Of a stretch of DNA of 30,322 nucleotides, positions 8,751 to 16,824 are shown piece after piece. The stretch spans positions 1 through 30,322 of the IMG/VR virus record IMGVR_UViG_3300025138_000211; one strand, given 5' to 3'. The notes below the pieces were generated by a model. The model worked only from the letters and a program-made list of their open reading frames with translations. It was not told the DNA's origin and made no database searches. Position numbers and translations under genes: made by a program. Position 1 is the first letter of the stretch, and every line of letters starts with the position of its first letter. The DNA is from a virus.

Positions 8751-11075
8751 CTAAGGGGAAATTTCATAGGTATTCATTGATACTGCCGTACCCATTTTTT
8801 CTGCATCCATAGTAACCGTACCTTGTGTAGAAGCTATTCTACTTAATAAAGAATTCGTTTGCGCTTGTAATTCTTCTAACCTTTTCATTGATGTAGTACT
8901 CATACCCCCACCACTTTGTGCATTAGCTAAAGCTTCTGATGCTCCTGGGGCTGCTACAATATCATCATTATTAGAAAGTTCAAATAATCCTCCTTCTTTA
9001 GTAGAAATTTGTGTTTTACCATCAGCTGGAGAATTTACATCACCTGCTTTTAAATATTTATATCCTAATGCAAGGGCCGCAGCACCTGCTACTGCTGCTA
9101 ATACTGGTCCTATAACTGGAGTCATAGCTGCGGATTTTGCTGCAGTAATAGCTAAACCACCTACATCTTTTGCTGCTGATGCTGCTTTCAGAGCCGCATT
9201 CCTTTTCTCCATCATCATGGATATTTTCTGGTATACTTGGTAGCCTTTGTAAGCCCCTACCATAGCTACAATCAACCCTAAATTTTTCTGAGCGAAAGTA
9301 GTTAAATCAGTCATGGTCTGTAGGATAGGCATAAGAAGTTTTCCCATTTCCATAAAAGTTTCATTCATTTTTTCAGAAGCTAAAGCCATTTTTTCTTGTT
9401 CCGAAGCTTGATTAAATAAATTTTCTAATGTACCTGCTTCTTGGGCTTGCATAGCAGCATCTAAACCATGTTTTTCAATAGCAATGTCTAATTTTTTCTG
9501 TTCTTCTTTAGCTTGTTCTCCTGTTAATCCTTGTAATTGTTCTTGGGTAAATAGGGTTTGCGCTAAGTCTTCTCTAGACATACCAACAGCAGCAGCTAAA
9601 GCTTGTTGTTGGATTCTATTCATTTCGGCAAATTCAGCAGCTGATCCTGCTTCTTTTGCTATTTCTTCTGCAACCGTAGCCATATCATTATTTAAAGCAG
9701 CAGTTCTTGCTTTTTCTAAATTAAGATTTTTACCAAGTAATAATTCAGCTTCCATTTCTTTTTCAATAGAAGATTCAAAATCAAGTAAACTATCAGCTAT
9801 ACTTTCTACATTAGACATTTCCATACCTAAAGCTTTCGCGGTAGCAACAGCTTTTGCAATTGCCTTTGGATTTTTACCTAATGATAAAGTTGTAGCTGCT
9901 GATACCTTTGATATAGAAGCCATTAACTTCTTTTCATTTAATAATACTCCATGTTTTAAAGATGCAGATTTAGCCTGGGCTAGAAATTCCCCAGTCATTT
10001 TTTTCATATCCTTACCAGTAGCAAAAGATAGTTTACCTATACCCATCATTTCTTCTTGGGTCATTCCTGCTAATTTTTCCATTTGGGAAAAAGTAGCTAA
10101 TGTTTTAGCACTTATAGCAGTTGAAGTACCCATTTCAGCATTAATAGCCATTAAGGCATGTTTTTGACCTTCATAAGTAACACCAAGACTATCAGATGCT
10201 TGAGAGGTTTTTAACATTTCTCCAGAGAGTTTATTTGCTTCACCTACACTTATATTTAATCCTTTAGCAATTTTACCAGCAGATTCATCTGCTTTCATCA
10301 TCCCACTAAATACTTTTGTTAAAATTGCTAGGGGACCAAAAGAATCCATTAGTTTTCCAACTCCAGCACTTAACCCCTTAAACCCTGCTTTAACTTTATC
10401 TAATCCAGATAAAGCTGATGCTGTGCCATCTTTACCTATTGAAACCATACTAGCGGCCGCTTCTTTAGATGCTTTTGCTGCTTCTTCAAACCCACCAGTT
10501 AATTGTCCAACTCCAGGAATTGCTTTTGCTACAGCAGCTAATGAGCTAAATAATTTTACTGAACCTAAATCTGCAAGTTGTTGTGAAGCTGCAACTTGGG
10601 AGTCAAGTATTTTAACTCCTTCTTGTTGATTTTCTACTTGTGTAGCTATTCCCTGTTGTAAGTCTCTAGAAAGAGCAATTTGTTTTTGTGCATCAGCAAT
10701 TTCTTTTTTAGACATAGTAGCTTTAGTAGCTGCTAAATCATTTTCTTGAATTTTAATGGCTTTACCTAACTGGCTGTTTTCTCTTCTAAGATTAAGTAAA
10801 CCTTTTGTATAGTCTTGTTGTTTTTTTACGATACTATTAGTATCAGTTAAAGCTTTATTGGTAGTTTTAGCTATATCTACTTGGAATTCTGCTTGTTTAT
10901 TTAAAGCAGTTAAAGATTTCCTAACGGAATTTTTTAAATCCGCTTCTTTAGTTATTAATTTTAACCCCTCACGGATTTCATTATTAATATCCCTAGTAAT
11001 CCTAAGATTTTCCTCCTGAGCATTTCCTAAGGCTTTAGTTTCTTCGGTTTGTTTCTTAATTTCTTTAGAATCCAT
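8751..11075 (-). CDS. Tail length tape measure protein
   Basis: A 774-residue, largely helical protein rich in Ala, Lys, Glu and Met. Residues 1-170 are Lys/Glu/Gln-rich coiled coil. The middle (about 260-580) is a long helical region (AKGLNISVGEANKLSGEM, KLMASISKVSAATTLSLG). Hydrophobic segments lie at about 600-615 and 645-676 (TPVIGPVLAAVAGAAALALG), as expected for a tape measure that inserts into the host membrane during injection. It directly follows the chaperone gene and its frameshift extension, the usual place of the tape measure in long-tailed phages. At about 1.5 angstroms per residue, 774 residues would specify a tail of about 115 nm. T4 itself encodes its tape measure (gp29) in a different gene order. 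Confidence 0.75.
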   Translation of the reverse strand: MDSKEIKKQTEETKALGNAQEENLRITRDINNEIREGLKLITKEADLKNSVRKSLTALNKQAEFQVDIAKTTNKALTDTNSIVKKQQDYTKGLLNLRRENSQLGKAIKIQENDLAATKATMSKKEIADAQKQIALSRDLQQGIATQVENQQEGVKILDSQVAASQQLADLGSVKLFSSLAAVAKAIPGVGQLTGGFEEAAKASKEAAASMVSIGKDGTASALSGLDKVKAGFKGLSAGVGKLMDSFGPLAILTKVFSGMMKADESAGKIAKGLNISVGEANKLSGEMLKTSQASDSLGVTYEGQKHALMAINAEMGTSTAISAKTLATFSQMEKLAGMTQEEMMGIGKLSFATGKDMKKMTGEFLAQAKSASLKHGVLLNEKKLMASISKVSAATTLSLGKNPKAIAKAVATAKALGMEMSNVESIADSLLDFESSIEKEMEAELLLGKNLNLEKARTAALNNDMATVAEEIAKEAGSAAEFAEMNRIQQQALAAAVGMSREDLAQTLFTQEQLQGLTGEQAKEEQKKLDIAIEKHGLDAAMQAQEAGTLENLFNQASEQEKMALASEKMNETFMEMGKLLMPILQTMTDLTTFAQKNLGLIVAMVGAYKGYQVYQKISMMMEKRNAALKAASAAKDVGGLAITAAKSAAMTPVIGPVLAAVAGAAALALGYKYLKAGDVNSPADGKTQISTKEGGLFELSNNDDIVAAPGASEALANAQSGGGMSTTSMKRLEELQAQTNSLLSRIASTQGTVTMDAEKMGTAVSMNTYEISP

Positions 11076-11092
11076 ATTAAAAGGGTGATTTT

Positions 11093-11104
11093 GTTATAAA
11101 TATT
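11093..11104 (-). promoter_or_regulatory. Putative phage late promoter for the tape measure gene
   Basis: Minus-strand AATATTTATAAC. The conserved core ends 17 bases before the ATG at 11075 and lies directly after the U-tract of the hairpin that ends the chaperone unit. Terminator and promoter are therefore back to back. Confidence 0.6.
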
Positions 11105-11137
11105 AAAAAAAGCAACTATTTATAGCTGCTTTTTCCT
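11105..11137 (-). terminator. Hairpin terminator after the chaperone extension, symmetric on both strands
   Basis: A 13-bp stem (11107-11119 with 11122-11134, one G-U pair) and tiny loop, flanked by A on one side and T on the other. It could terminate transcription in either direction. On the minus strand it is followed by a run of T. The stop codon of the frameshift extension (11116-11118) lies inside the stem. Confidence 0.7.
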
Positions 11138-11400
11138 TTATATGGTTTAGATGCTTGGGTAAAAGCTGGGGTATTAATCTTACCATCTTTTCCTATTAAA
11201 GTTTCTTTTCCTTTTTCTTGTGGTGGAGCAGATGATTTTTTATTAAAATTTCTAATTTCTGAAAAAATGTATTTTCTTAACCATATAGGAATATTATATA
11301 CAGTATTAAAATCATAACCACCATTACCATGGTAAATTATTTGATGTAAATGATTAAATAGATTTAATCTAATTGCGGGTGCATTATTAAGCGTCAGGCC
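11116..11400 (-). CDS. Tail chaperone extension reached by frameshifting (no start codon)
   Basis: 94 codons are open from GGC at 11400 to TAG at 11116, in the +1 (equivalently -2) frame relative to the upstream chaperone gene. The frame has no ATG, GTG or TTG start, and a TAA closes it upstream at 11410-11412. It looks coding: YHGNGGYDFNTVYNIPIWLR followed by a charged helix (KYIFSEIRNF), then a Lys/Gly/Pro-rich tail ending KGKSSYK. Small proteins with a similar Gly-Gly-Tyr and Pro-x-W/H-L-R pattern occur beside gp26 in T4-like phages, from memory. In lambda, P2 and Mu a frameshifted chaperone is made at low level, binds the tape measure and assembles tube subunits; the same role is inferred. 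The fused product would have about 332 residues. A CTG at 11397 is a less likely non-canonical start. Confidence 0.7.
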   Translation of the reverse strand, partial: GLTLNNAPAIRLNLFNHLHQIIYHGNGGYDFNTVYNIPIWLRKYIFSEIRNFNKKSSAPPQEKGKETLIGKDGKINTPAFTQASKPYKGKSSYK

Positions 11401-12115
11401 AAAAAAAGTTTAATCCCAGAGGGACTTCTACCTCCCTTCCATTGTCTAAAGTGACGTTCATATCAACATCTGGTTGAGTATTTTTTAAATGTTCTCTAAA
11501 AGATCTAGAATCTCTAGCTAACATATACCCATCAACAAATTCTCTAATAGATTTAGAATCTTCATCTCCATTAACAGAAATTATTATGTGTTTTAATCTA
11601 GTTGTTAATTCAGGTACATTGTCCTTTTGAATTTTCTTTAATCCTTTTAATTCAGCTTCTATTTTAGCATTATCATGACCATTTAATAATTTATAAGTAA
11701 TTTTAGTACCACTATGGGGTAGAGTATAAGCAAGTTCATTTTTTCCTTCAATTAATGTTGAAGAATCAAATGGTTTGTTATCTAATTCAGTTAAATCTAT
11801 ATCTAGTGTTTCTCCTTCATATGTAATATGATATTTTTTACCATATCCTAAAATACGAGTTGCAATTAGTATAGCATTTTTATCACCTATAAGTAAATCT
11901 TTTAATTTTATAGATTTATCTATAATAACAGATTCAAGTACTTTGTCTAAAACTGTTCCTTTTTGAATATAGGATTGATTAGTTAAAATATCTTCTTCCT
12001 TAGCGGTCATATATTTAATTTCTACTTTACCACTTGATAGTGGGTTGTCTTTAGGATACAATAATCCTTCAGAGGGTAAGTCTACTTCTTCAGTTGGGAA
12101 TTTAAATTCACTCAT
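11387..12115 (-). CDS. Tail assembly chaperone / T4 gp26-like protein
   Basis: 242 residues. The N-terminus (FPTEEVDLPSEGLLYP, then KYMTAKEEDILTNQSYIQKG) matches the pattern of the T4-like gp26 family, annotated as baseplate hub or assembly protein in T4-like phages. The rest is alpha/beta with no membrane segment. It lies between the tail tube and the tape measure, where long-tailed phages keep the tail assembly chaperones, and its 3' end overlaps a second open frame through a T7 run. Both facts favour a chaperone role over a virion role. No copy of the promoter-like motif precedes it. The 100 bases upstream hold the tail-tube terminator, so a separate unrecognised promoter or readthrough must drive it. 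Confidence 0.75.
   Translation of the reverse strand: MSEFKFPTEEVDLPSEGLLYPKDNPLSSGKVEIKYMTAKEEDILTNQSYIQKGTVLDKVLESVIIDKSIKLKDLLIGDKNAILIATRILGYGKKYHITYEGETLDIDLTELDNKPFDSSTLIEGKNELAYTLPHSGTKITYKLLNGHDNAKIEAELKGLKKIQKDNVPELTTRLKHIIISVNGDEDSKSIREFVDGYMLARDSRSFREHLKNTQPDVDMNVTLDNGREVEVPLGLNFFWPDA
11401..11410 (-). other. Putative ribosomal frameshift site (AAC TTT TTT TGG)
   Basis: Seven T (plus-strand A at 11401-11407) preceded by AAC. The downstream frame is closed by TAA at 11410-11412 and the chaperone frame by TAA at 11387-11389, so any shift must occur between them. Shifts of +1 (AAC TTT TTT, skip T, GGC) or -2 (AAC TTT TTT TTT GGC) both work. A possible 5-bp stem (AGGGA/TCCCT) lies just upstream. 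Confidence 0.65.
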
Positions 12116-12162
12116 AATCTTTATTTAATTAAAACGTTTTTATCGTTGATACATATTAATAT

Positions 12163-12190
12163 AAAAAAAAGCTTGACCAAAGCCAAGCTA
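12163..12190 (-). terminator. Intrinsic terminator after the tail tube gene
   Basis: On the minus strand AGCTTG, an 8-base loop, CAAGCT (12189-12184 with 12175-12170), then about eight T. It lies about 26 bases past the tail tube stop codon and isolates the tube message from the chaperone gene. Confidence 0.8.
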
Positions 12191-12215
12191 TTCTTAAAAA
12201 TATTTGTTTTGTTTT

Positions 12216-12704
12216 TTAGAAATTTAATACACAATAATCTGGTTGTACAGTGAAAGTTAATTCCTGTGCTGCGTCAGCATCTTCCCATGAATAATCTCCA
12301 AATGAAGCATCTGTAATCATTGCTCCTTTTATAATCCATTCAGATACTACATCACCTACAGGACCTAATACATTAAATGTAAGATCTTTTTTATAGAAAT
12401 CACTGTATCCATCTCTACCTGTTACTGATTCATGGTGTAAACGTACCCATTCCATTACGGCTTGTGCTCCTGATGGTGTAATTGGATCAAATAATGTGAA
12501 ACTTACGGTATTCCACACTGTTTTACCTTTAACATAACGTTGGACGTTGATGTGGTTAAGTGCTACACTACCTTGCGTTAATGACACGGCCCCTACAGCT
12601 TTTACCATATATGATGGAAAACCATCTATATACATAATAAATCTGTTCTTTTGCTTTGGCTCGAAGGCGGTAAAAAATATTTCGTTTGGATCTAATATTG
12701 CCAT
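12216..12704 (-). CDS. Tail tube protein (T4 gp19-like)
   Basis: 162 residues, the usual size of T4 gp19 (163). The sequence has the T4-like tube pattern: an N-terminal FEPKQKNRFIMYIDGFPSYM strand pair, then VWNTVSFTLFDPITPSGAQA, ESVTGRDGYSDFYKKDLTF, and a C-terminal ITDASFGDYSWEDADAAQEL ending in DYCVLNF. It forms the inner tube through which DNA passes. It stands alone, with a promoter-like motif 16 bases upstream and a strong terminator downstream, which suits a protein needed in many copies per virion. The start is the ATG at 12704. Confidence 0.92.
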   Translation of the reverse strand: MAILDPNEIFFTAFEPKQKNRFIMYIDGFPSYMVKAVGAVSLTQGSVALNHINVQRYVKGKTVWNTVSFTLFDPITPSGAQAVMEWVRLHHESVTGRDGYSDFYKKDLTFNVLGPVGDVVSEWIIKGAMITDASFGDYSWEDADAAQELTFTVQPDYCVLNF

Positions 12705-12720
12705 TTTATTATCTTATTTT

Positions 12721-12732
12721 ATTATAAATATT
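12721..12732 (-). promoter_or_regulatory. Putative phage late promoter for the tail tube gene
   Basis: Minus-strand AATATTTATAAT, ending 16 bases before the ATG at 12704, in the 42-base gap after the sheath gene. The space between motif and start is A-rich with no Shine-Dalgarno sequence. Confidence 0.65.
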
Positions 12733-12746
12733 GTTAATTTAAACTT

Positions 12747-15029
12747 TTATGATGGGAATGTTGCTCCTGTTGGTAATACATTGAAATCTAATATAATAAA
12801 TTCAGCTGTTTTAGTTGGTTGGAGGTAAATTTGACCTACCATCTCATTTCTATCAATAACATCTGGTGTATTATTTGTTTCATCCATTACTACTCTAAAG
12901 GCATACAATCCTTGTCTTTGTTGTACTGATTCTAAGTATGGGTTTACTTGGGATAAGAAATTATTTCTTGTACCCATAGTGTTTTGTTCAAATACTAAAT
13001 TATCAGATACTTGTACTATATAAGATTTTAATGCTATTAATAATCTACGTACATTTACTCTATCTAAAGCACTTGCTTTTCTCTGTAAAGTTTTTTGTCC
13101 AAATACTACAACTCCACTTTGTGGGAAAGTAGCAATTGGGTTTATATTTGCTTCATATAGTGTATCTCTGTTTCCAGAAGTTAATTTTCTTTCAGCTCTA
13201 ATTACTTGACCTAATCCACCTCTAGTTAAACCTGCTGGTGCGAACCATGGGTCTGAAGAAGCATCTGTAAAAGCAAATACTCCGGGGATTAATGTTGATG
13301 CAGGTGACCAAATTGTTCTTCCTGAATCTGGGTCAACTAATTGTAACCATGGCCAATAAGTTGCTGCATATGAAGTATCGAATGAAGAAGCTCCACCTAC
13401 TACATTTCCAACAGTAGAACCATATCCTCTTAAATCAATAATTGATAAACAATCTTGACGTGCTTCCGCTGTTGTTACAAGTAAATTAACTTGTGAAGAG
13501 TGGAACTCTGAAATTAATCCTGGTGCTGATAATACATTAAATTGGTAATCATCTTTATTAGTTAATAAATTAATAGATGCTGTGTAATCTAAAGGACCAA
13601 TTCCTTGTATGTTATTAGCATCAATGCTTTCATTAAATTTAGCAGCTCCACCTGGGAATAAAGAACCAGTAGCATTAGTAAATGAGCCTGAGCTTACTAA
13701 AGGTATACTTGCTGTAAATTGTGATTGTGCATTTCCGGCATTATCAAAATAATTAGGGGTTGGATAGTTAACTGCAGATACATAAATGTATTTACTTCTA
13801 TTAACATACGACCCATTTTGTTGAATGTAGTAATCACTACCATCTTGTTGAACATCACTATAATAACTGTTACCTATTACAGTTTCAATATAATTAGTAG
13901 CTAAAGGATCTAAAGATACATTATTAAATGTTTCTAGTATTGATTTTTGTGCATTTGTATCATTTCCTCTACGAACTGCTAAACTAAATACACCAGAACC
14001 TGTATTACGTCCTGTAATTTCCCATCTTAAGTTATCTTGTGAACCATTAGCTAAAGCTCCTCCTGTAAGCATTGAACCTGAACTGTTCATGATAGCTCCT
14101 TGTGAAATAGTACTTAATACAAACGGCATACCATTTTCTACGGCTGCTGCTGTTAAAGGTAAAAAAGTTGCATCATTTGCACCACCAAGTACGGCTGCTG
14201 CAATTGTAACTACATCATTTAATTTATAACCCGTTCCTGGGTTGTTAACTGTTACTGCTGTTATTGTTGATTTTAAATCTACTTGTTGGATTTGAATAAC
14301 TAAATCACCACCTACTGTACCAATACTACCATCAGAATTCATTACTGCTTGTGATACTGTTATAGTAGTACCCGCTACATAACCACTAGATCCGGCATTG
14401 GATATTACTGCTCCAGTAATGTTAGTTCCGTCTCCTGTTACTATTACTGTTGCACCTGTACCAGCAGCAGATGTTGTTGCTAAAGCAGCTGTTGTTCCAG
14501 AACTATCAGCAGTTACTCCTGATGGAACTGTTAGTACTGCATCTGGTAAGAAAGTATCTAATGTTGCTACTGTATAATTTACAGTAAGACCTCCACCACT
14601 TCCTCCTACGGTTGCAGCTCCTACAACATTACCAACAGTTCCCGTTGTTGGGTTACTGTTAATTAAAGTAAATAAATTAAATCCTGATTCTAAACCACCA
14701 ACTTCTACTTCATTATATAGATTTATAGAGTTAGCACTGGTAAAAGAACCAGATGCTACTCTAGTTACTAGTAAAGTTGAACCACCTTGTCTAAAATAAT
14801 TATTAGCTGCTACTTGGTTTAAGTAGGAATATTGTTGTGAACCACTTGTTACGGATCCTCCAAAAATTGCTAAATATTCGCTGTATGAAGTTACTATTGT
14901 TGGAACTTCAACAGGACCTTTAATAGAAGGTCCAATTATTGCTGCACCTACTTCTACTGGGCCTTGAGTAATTTGAGATGAATCATTCTCTCTTGCTAGT
15001 ACTCCTGGAGATATTAATGTTTCTGCCAT
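12747..15029 (-). CDS. Contractile tail sheath protein (T4 gp18-like)
   Basis: 760 residues. The N-terminus (SPGVLARENDSSQITQGPVE, GAAIIGPSIKGPVEVPTIVT) is the standard sheath start. The C-terminal third holds the conserved sheath core, with DRVNVRRLLIALKSYIVQVS, VFEQNTMGTRNNFLSQVNPY and QRQGLYAFRVVMDETNNTPD. Between about residues 130 and 290 lies a Gly/Thr/Ala/Val-rich insertion with two similar beta units (SNAGSSGYVAGTTITV and VNNPGTGYKLNDVVTI), probably a surface domain. The protein contracts to drive the tube into the host. It has its own promoter-like motif 27 bases upstream and is separated from the tube gene by another one. Confidence 0.93.
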   Translation of the reverse strand: MAETLISPGVLARENDSSQITQGPVEVGAAIIGPSIKGPVEVPTIVTSYSEYLAIFGGSVTSGSQQYSYLNQVAANNYFRQGGSTLLVTRVASGSFTSANSINLYNEVEVGGLESGFNLFTLINSNPTTGTVGNVVGAATVGGSGGGLTVNYTVATLDTFLPDAVLTVPSGVTADSSGTTAALATTSAAGTGATVIVTGDGTNITGAVISNAGSSGYVAGTTITVSQAVMNSDGSIGTVGGDLVIQIQQVDLKSTITAVTVNNPGTGYKLNDVVTIAAAVLGGANDATFLPLTAAAVENGMPFVLSTISQGAIMNSSGSMLTGGALANGSQDNLRWEITGRNTGSGVFSLAVRRGNDTNAQKSILETFNNVSLDPLATNYIETVIGNSYYSDVQQDGSDYYIQQNGSYVNRSKYIYVSAVNYPTPNYFDNAGNAQSQFTASIPLVSSGSFTNATGSLFPGGAAKFNESIDANNIQGIGPLDYTASINLLTNKDDYQFNVLSAPGLISEFHSSQVNLLVTTAEARQDCLSIIDLRGYGSTVGNVVGGASSFDTSYAATYWPWLQLVDPDSGRTIWSPASTLIPGVFAFTDASSDPWFAPAGLTRGGLGQVIRAERKLTSGNRDTLYEANINPIATFPQSGVVVFGQKTLQRKASALDRVNVRRLLIALKSYIVQVSDNLVFEQNTMGTRNNFLSQVNPYLESVQQRQGLYAFRVVMDETNNTPDVIDRNEMVGQIYLQPTKTAEFIILDFNVLPTGATFPS

Positions 15030-15056
15030 GTTATATATTAATTAATATTATATTTT

Positions 15057-15068
15057 GTTATAAATATT
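15057..15068 (-). promoter_or_regulatory. Putative phage late promoter for the sheath gene
   Basis: Minus-strand AATATTTATAAC, ending 27 bases before the ATG at 15029 in the 57-base gap after the small coiled-coil gene. Confidence 0.65.
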
Positions 15069-15086
15069 AGAAGCTATTTCAAAAAT

Positions 15087-15317
15087 TTATTCTGGTTTCG
15101 TAAATTCCCCAGTTTCTAAATCAATGTTTCCATCTCCGTATTTTTCTTGAAGTTCTTTGCCTAATTTGTCTTGTTTTCCTTGAACTTCTTTCACTGAAGA
15201 ATATAATGAAACTTTTTGTGCTTCTAGTTGTCCTAAAGAAAATATTAATTCATTTCCTTCAGTTTGTAAATCTTTTAACATTTGCAACTCTTTTTCTGAT
15301 AACTTGATTTTACTCAT
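15087..15317 (-). CDS. Small coiled-coil protein of unknown function
   Basis: 76 residues, Lys/Glu/Leu/Gln-rich and predicted to be a single long helix (about 5-60), followed by a short tail YGDGNIDLETGEF. Small proteins of this build, a helix followed by a Tyr-Gly ... Ile-Asp-Leu-x-Thr-Gly-Glu tail, are frequent near the sheath genes of T4-like marine phages (from memory). The function is not known to me. It has its own promoter-like motif 23 bases upstream and sits between the gp15-like and sheath genes, each separated by a promoter. The independent promoter suggests a stoichiometric or assembly-factor role. Confidence 0.65.
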   Translation of the reverse strand: MSKIKLSEKELQMLKDLQTEGNELIFSLGQLEAQKVSLYSSVKEVQGKQDKLGKELQEKYGDGNIDLETGEFTKPE

Positions 15318-15340
15318 TTTTTTATGTTTTTATTATTATA

Positions 15341-15352
15341 GTTATAAATATG
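15341..15352 (-). promoter_or_regulatory. Putative phage late promoter for the 76-residue gene
   Basis: Minus-strand CATATTTATAAC, ending 23 bases before the ATG at 15317, in the 51-base gap after the gp15-like gene. Confidence 0.6.
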
Positions 15353-15368
15353 TTTAAATTTATTAAAA

Positions 15369-16292
15369 TTATCTAATTCTACCATCACTGTTTGGATTTT
15401 GGACATTCGTAGGACTATTTACACTATCTATATTAGATACAACTTCAGAAGTTATTGTAATTTTAGCTTTAGTGTTATATTTTTTAATTGAGTTTAAATC
15501 CTTTTGTATAGTATCTGGTATTATATACCCTTTTAAGCTTAAATTAAATAATCCTTTTACTAATCTATCTTTACCAGGAGTTAATTCCGTTGATGTAGTA
15601 AAGCTATTAATTCTAGCTCTAAATTTAAATCTTTCAGGATTACCCCAATAAGAATCAGAAGCATATTCTATAGCTTCAATTATCTTATTTAATTGTTCCA
15701 TATAATATGTTTGAATAATACAACTATATTCTAGGTCTACAAAATCAGGAACAGCTATTGCTTGAAATTGTTCTACTGGTTTTCTATTATTTAGTAAATT
15801 AAAATTTGAATATGCATTTTTAGAATTAAATCCTTTTCCTATATTCCCATATAAATTAGGCATATTAGAATCTAATTTATTATAGGTTGATCTATCTTTA
15901 GTAATTGTATCTCTTTTGATTACTAATATAGGTAACATTACGGCACCAGAATCATCTCTATAATAACCATCTCTTTGAAAAGATTTCCATCTTTCTGGGC
16001 TACCATAAATTACTGGGACTGTTCTTCTTTCATCATTCTGGTATACAAAAGGTTTTATTACATTATTAAAATAAAAAAATACCGCTTCATCTAAATCCTG
16101 TATGCCAATTGAGAATTGTTTATCAGTATCCCCTTTTGAACTCATTTTGGTTGACCTATTAAAGTCAATACCAGTTTGTGATTGGTTTGGGTTAGCAGGG
16201 GAATTAGGATTTCCTCTATGTTGATCGAAAGCAACCTGTTTAGAAATACTTATTTCTTTTTGGGATTTTGGATATGGTTTAAAGTTTGCCAT
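15369..16292 (-). CDS. Tail completion / sheath terminator-like protein (gp15-like)
   Basis: 307 residues. The middle part has DLDEAVFFYFNNVIKPFVYQ, RTVPVIYGSPERWKSFQRDG and VMLPILVIKRDTI, then AVPDFVDLEYSCIIQTYYME and LNKIIEAIEYASDSYWGNPE. T4 gp15, the tail sheath stabiliser, has a comparable order (VP-xx-YG near the N-terminus, a Leu-Pro strand, then a PVPY-type strand and a helix that pairs subunits). This match is by pattern and position, not by strong identity. The gene abuts the gp14-like gene with no gap (TAA directly followed by ATG) and comes before the sheath genes, as expected for the neck-tail joint. The N-terminal 50 residues are polar and probably disordered. Confidence 0.55.
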   Translation of the reverse strand: MANFKPYPKSQKEISISKQVAFDQHRGNPNSPANPNQSQTGIDFNRSTKMSSKGDTDKQFSIGIQDLDEAVFFYFNNVIKPFVYQNDERRTVPVIYGSPERWKSFQRDGYYRDDSGAVMLPILVIKRDTITKDRSTYNKLDSNMPNLYGNIGKGFNSKNAYSNFNLLNNRKPVEQFQAIAVPDFVDLEYSCIIQTYYMEQLNKIIEAIEYASDSYWGNPERFKFRARINSFTTSTELTPGKDRLVKGLFNLSLKGYIIPDTIQKDLNSIKKYNTKAKITITSEVVSNIDSVNSPTNVQNPNSDGRIR

Positions 16293-16823
16293 TTAGAATC
16301 TTTCTTTATAAGGTGATATTGCTAATTTATCCCTTGGTATATAATAAGTTTCAAGTATTATAGATAAATTAGTTCCAAAATTTTCTAACCCAGGGTTTAG
16401 AGGGTTTGGAGTCCCATTAGAATCGTTATTTGGATATTGTGGGTTTTTACCTACAAAATACTGATTTGTAATTGTTTGTTGTACCCCATAATAGTCATTT
16501 TGGTATAAAACAACATCTCCAACTTCAGGAACCACATTAGCATCTACTAAGTCATCTCTTAAAAATGCAAACCTAATATTTCTTTGATATTCTATTCCTA
16601 AAGAATCTTCAGGATAAAGTTGTGGTTGTCTTAATAATAATACATTAAATAAGAAGGGTCCATCATAATATTTTTCACCTGCGGCTTCACCATACAAATT
16701 AACTAGTGTTTCTTCTAATTTATACTTGTATATAGCCGCTTGTTGGGTAACAATATTACCCATTAATTCACGATTAAGATGTCGTACTAAACTAACATCT
16801 CGCTGTCGTCCGAACATTGCCAT
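16293..16823 (-). CDS. Neck protein (gp14-like)
   Basis: 176 residues. The N-terminal helix (SLVRHLNRELMGNIVTQQAA, YKYKLEETLVNLYGEA) is followed by beta segments FLFNVLLLRQPQ, NIRFAFLRDDLV, VPEVGDVVLYQNDYYGV and VGKNPQYPN, a plan typical of gp14-type neck proteins of T4-like phages, which join the portal vertex to the tail. It overlaps no neighbour but lies 1 base after the gp13-like gene and abuts the gp15-like gene, so the three are one translationally close unit. Orthology to gp14 is inferred from this plan and the gene order 13-14-15. Confidence 0.6.
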   Translation of the reverse strand: MAMFGRQRDVSLVRHLNRELMGNIVTQQAAIYKYKLEETLVNLYGEAAGEKYYDGPFLFNVLLLRQPQLYPEDSLGIEYQRNIRFAFLRDDLVDANVVPEVGDVVLYQNDYYGVQQTITNQYFVGKNPQYPNNDSNGTPNPLNPGLENFGTNLSIILETYYIPRDKLAISPYKERF

Positions 16824-16824
16824 A

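Noticed and set aside
9484-10167. 227-codon open frame on the plus strand
   Set aside because: Antisense to the tape measure gene. Its Ala/Ser-rich content mirrors the Ala/Lys codons of that gene, and it has no promoter or sensible start context.
11117-11124. Exact T4-type late promoter octamer TATAAATA on the minus strand
   Set aside because: It is formed by the stem and loop of the terminator hairpin and the stop codon, and is about 40 bases from the tape measure ATG. The neighbouring motif at 11093 fits the pattern of the other genes better.
12547-12828. 93-codon plus-strand frame across the tube-sheath junction
   Set aside because: Antisense to two firmly identified virion genes and spanning their promoter motif.
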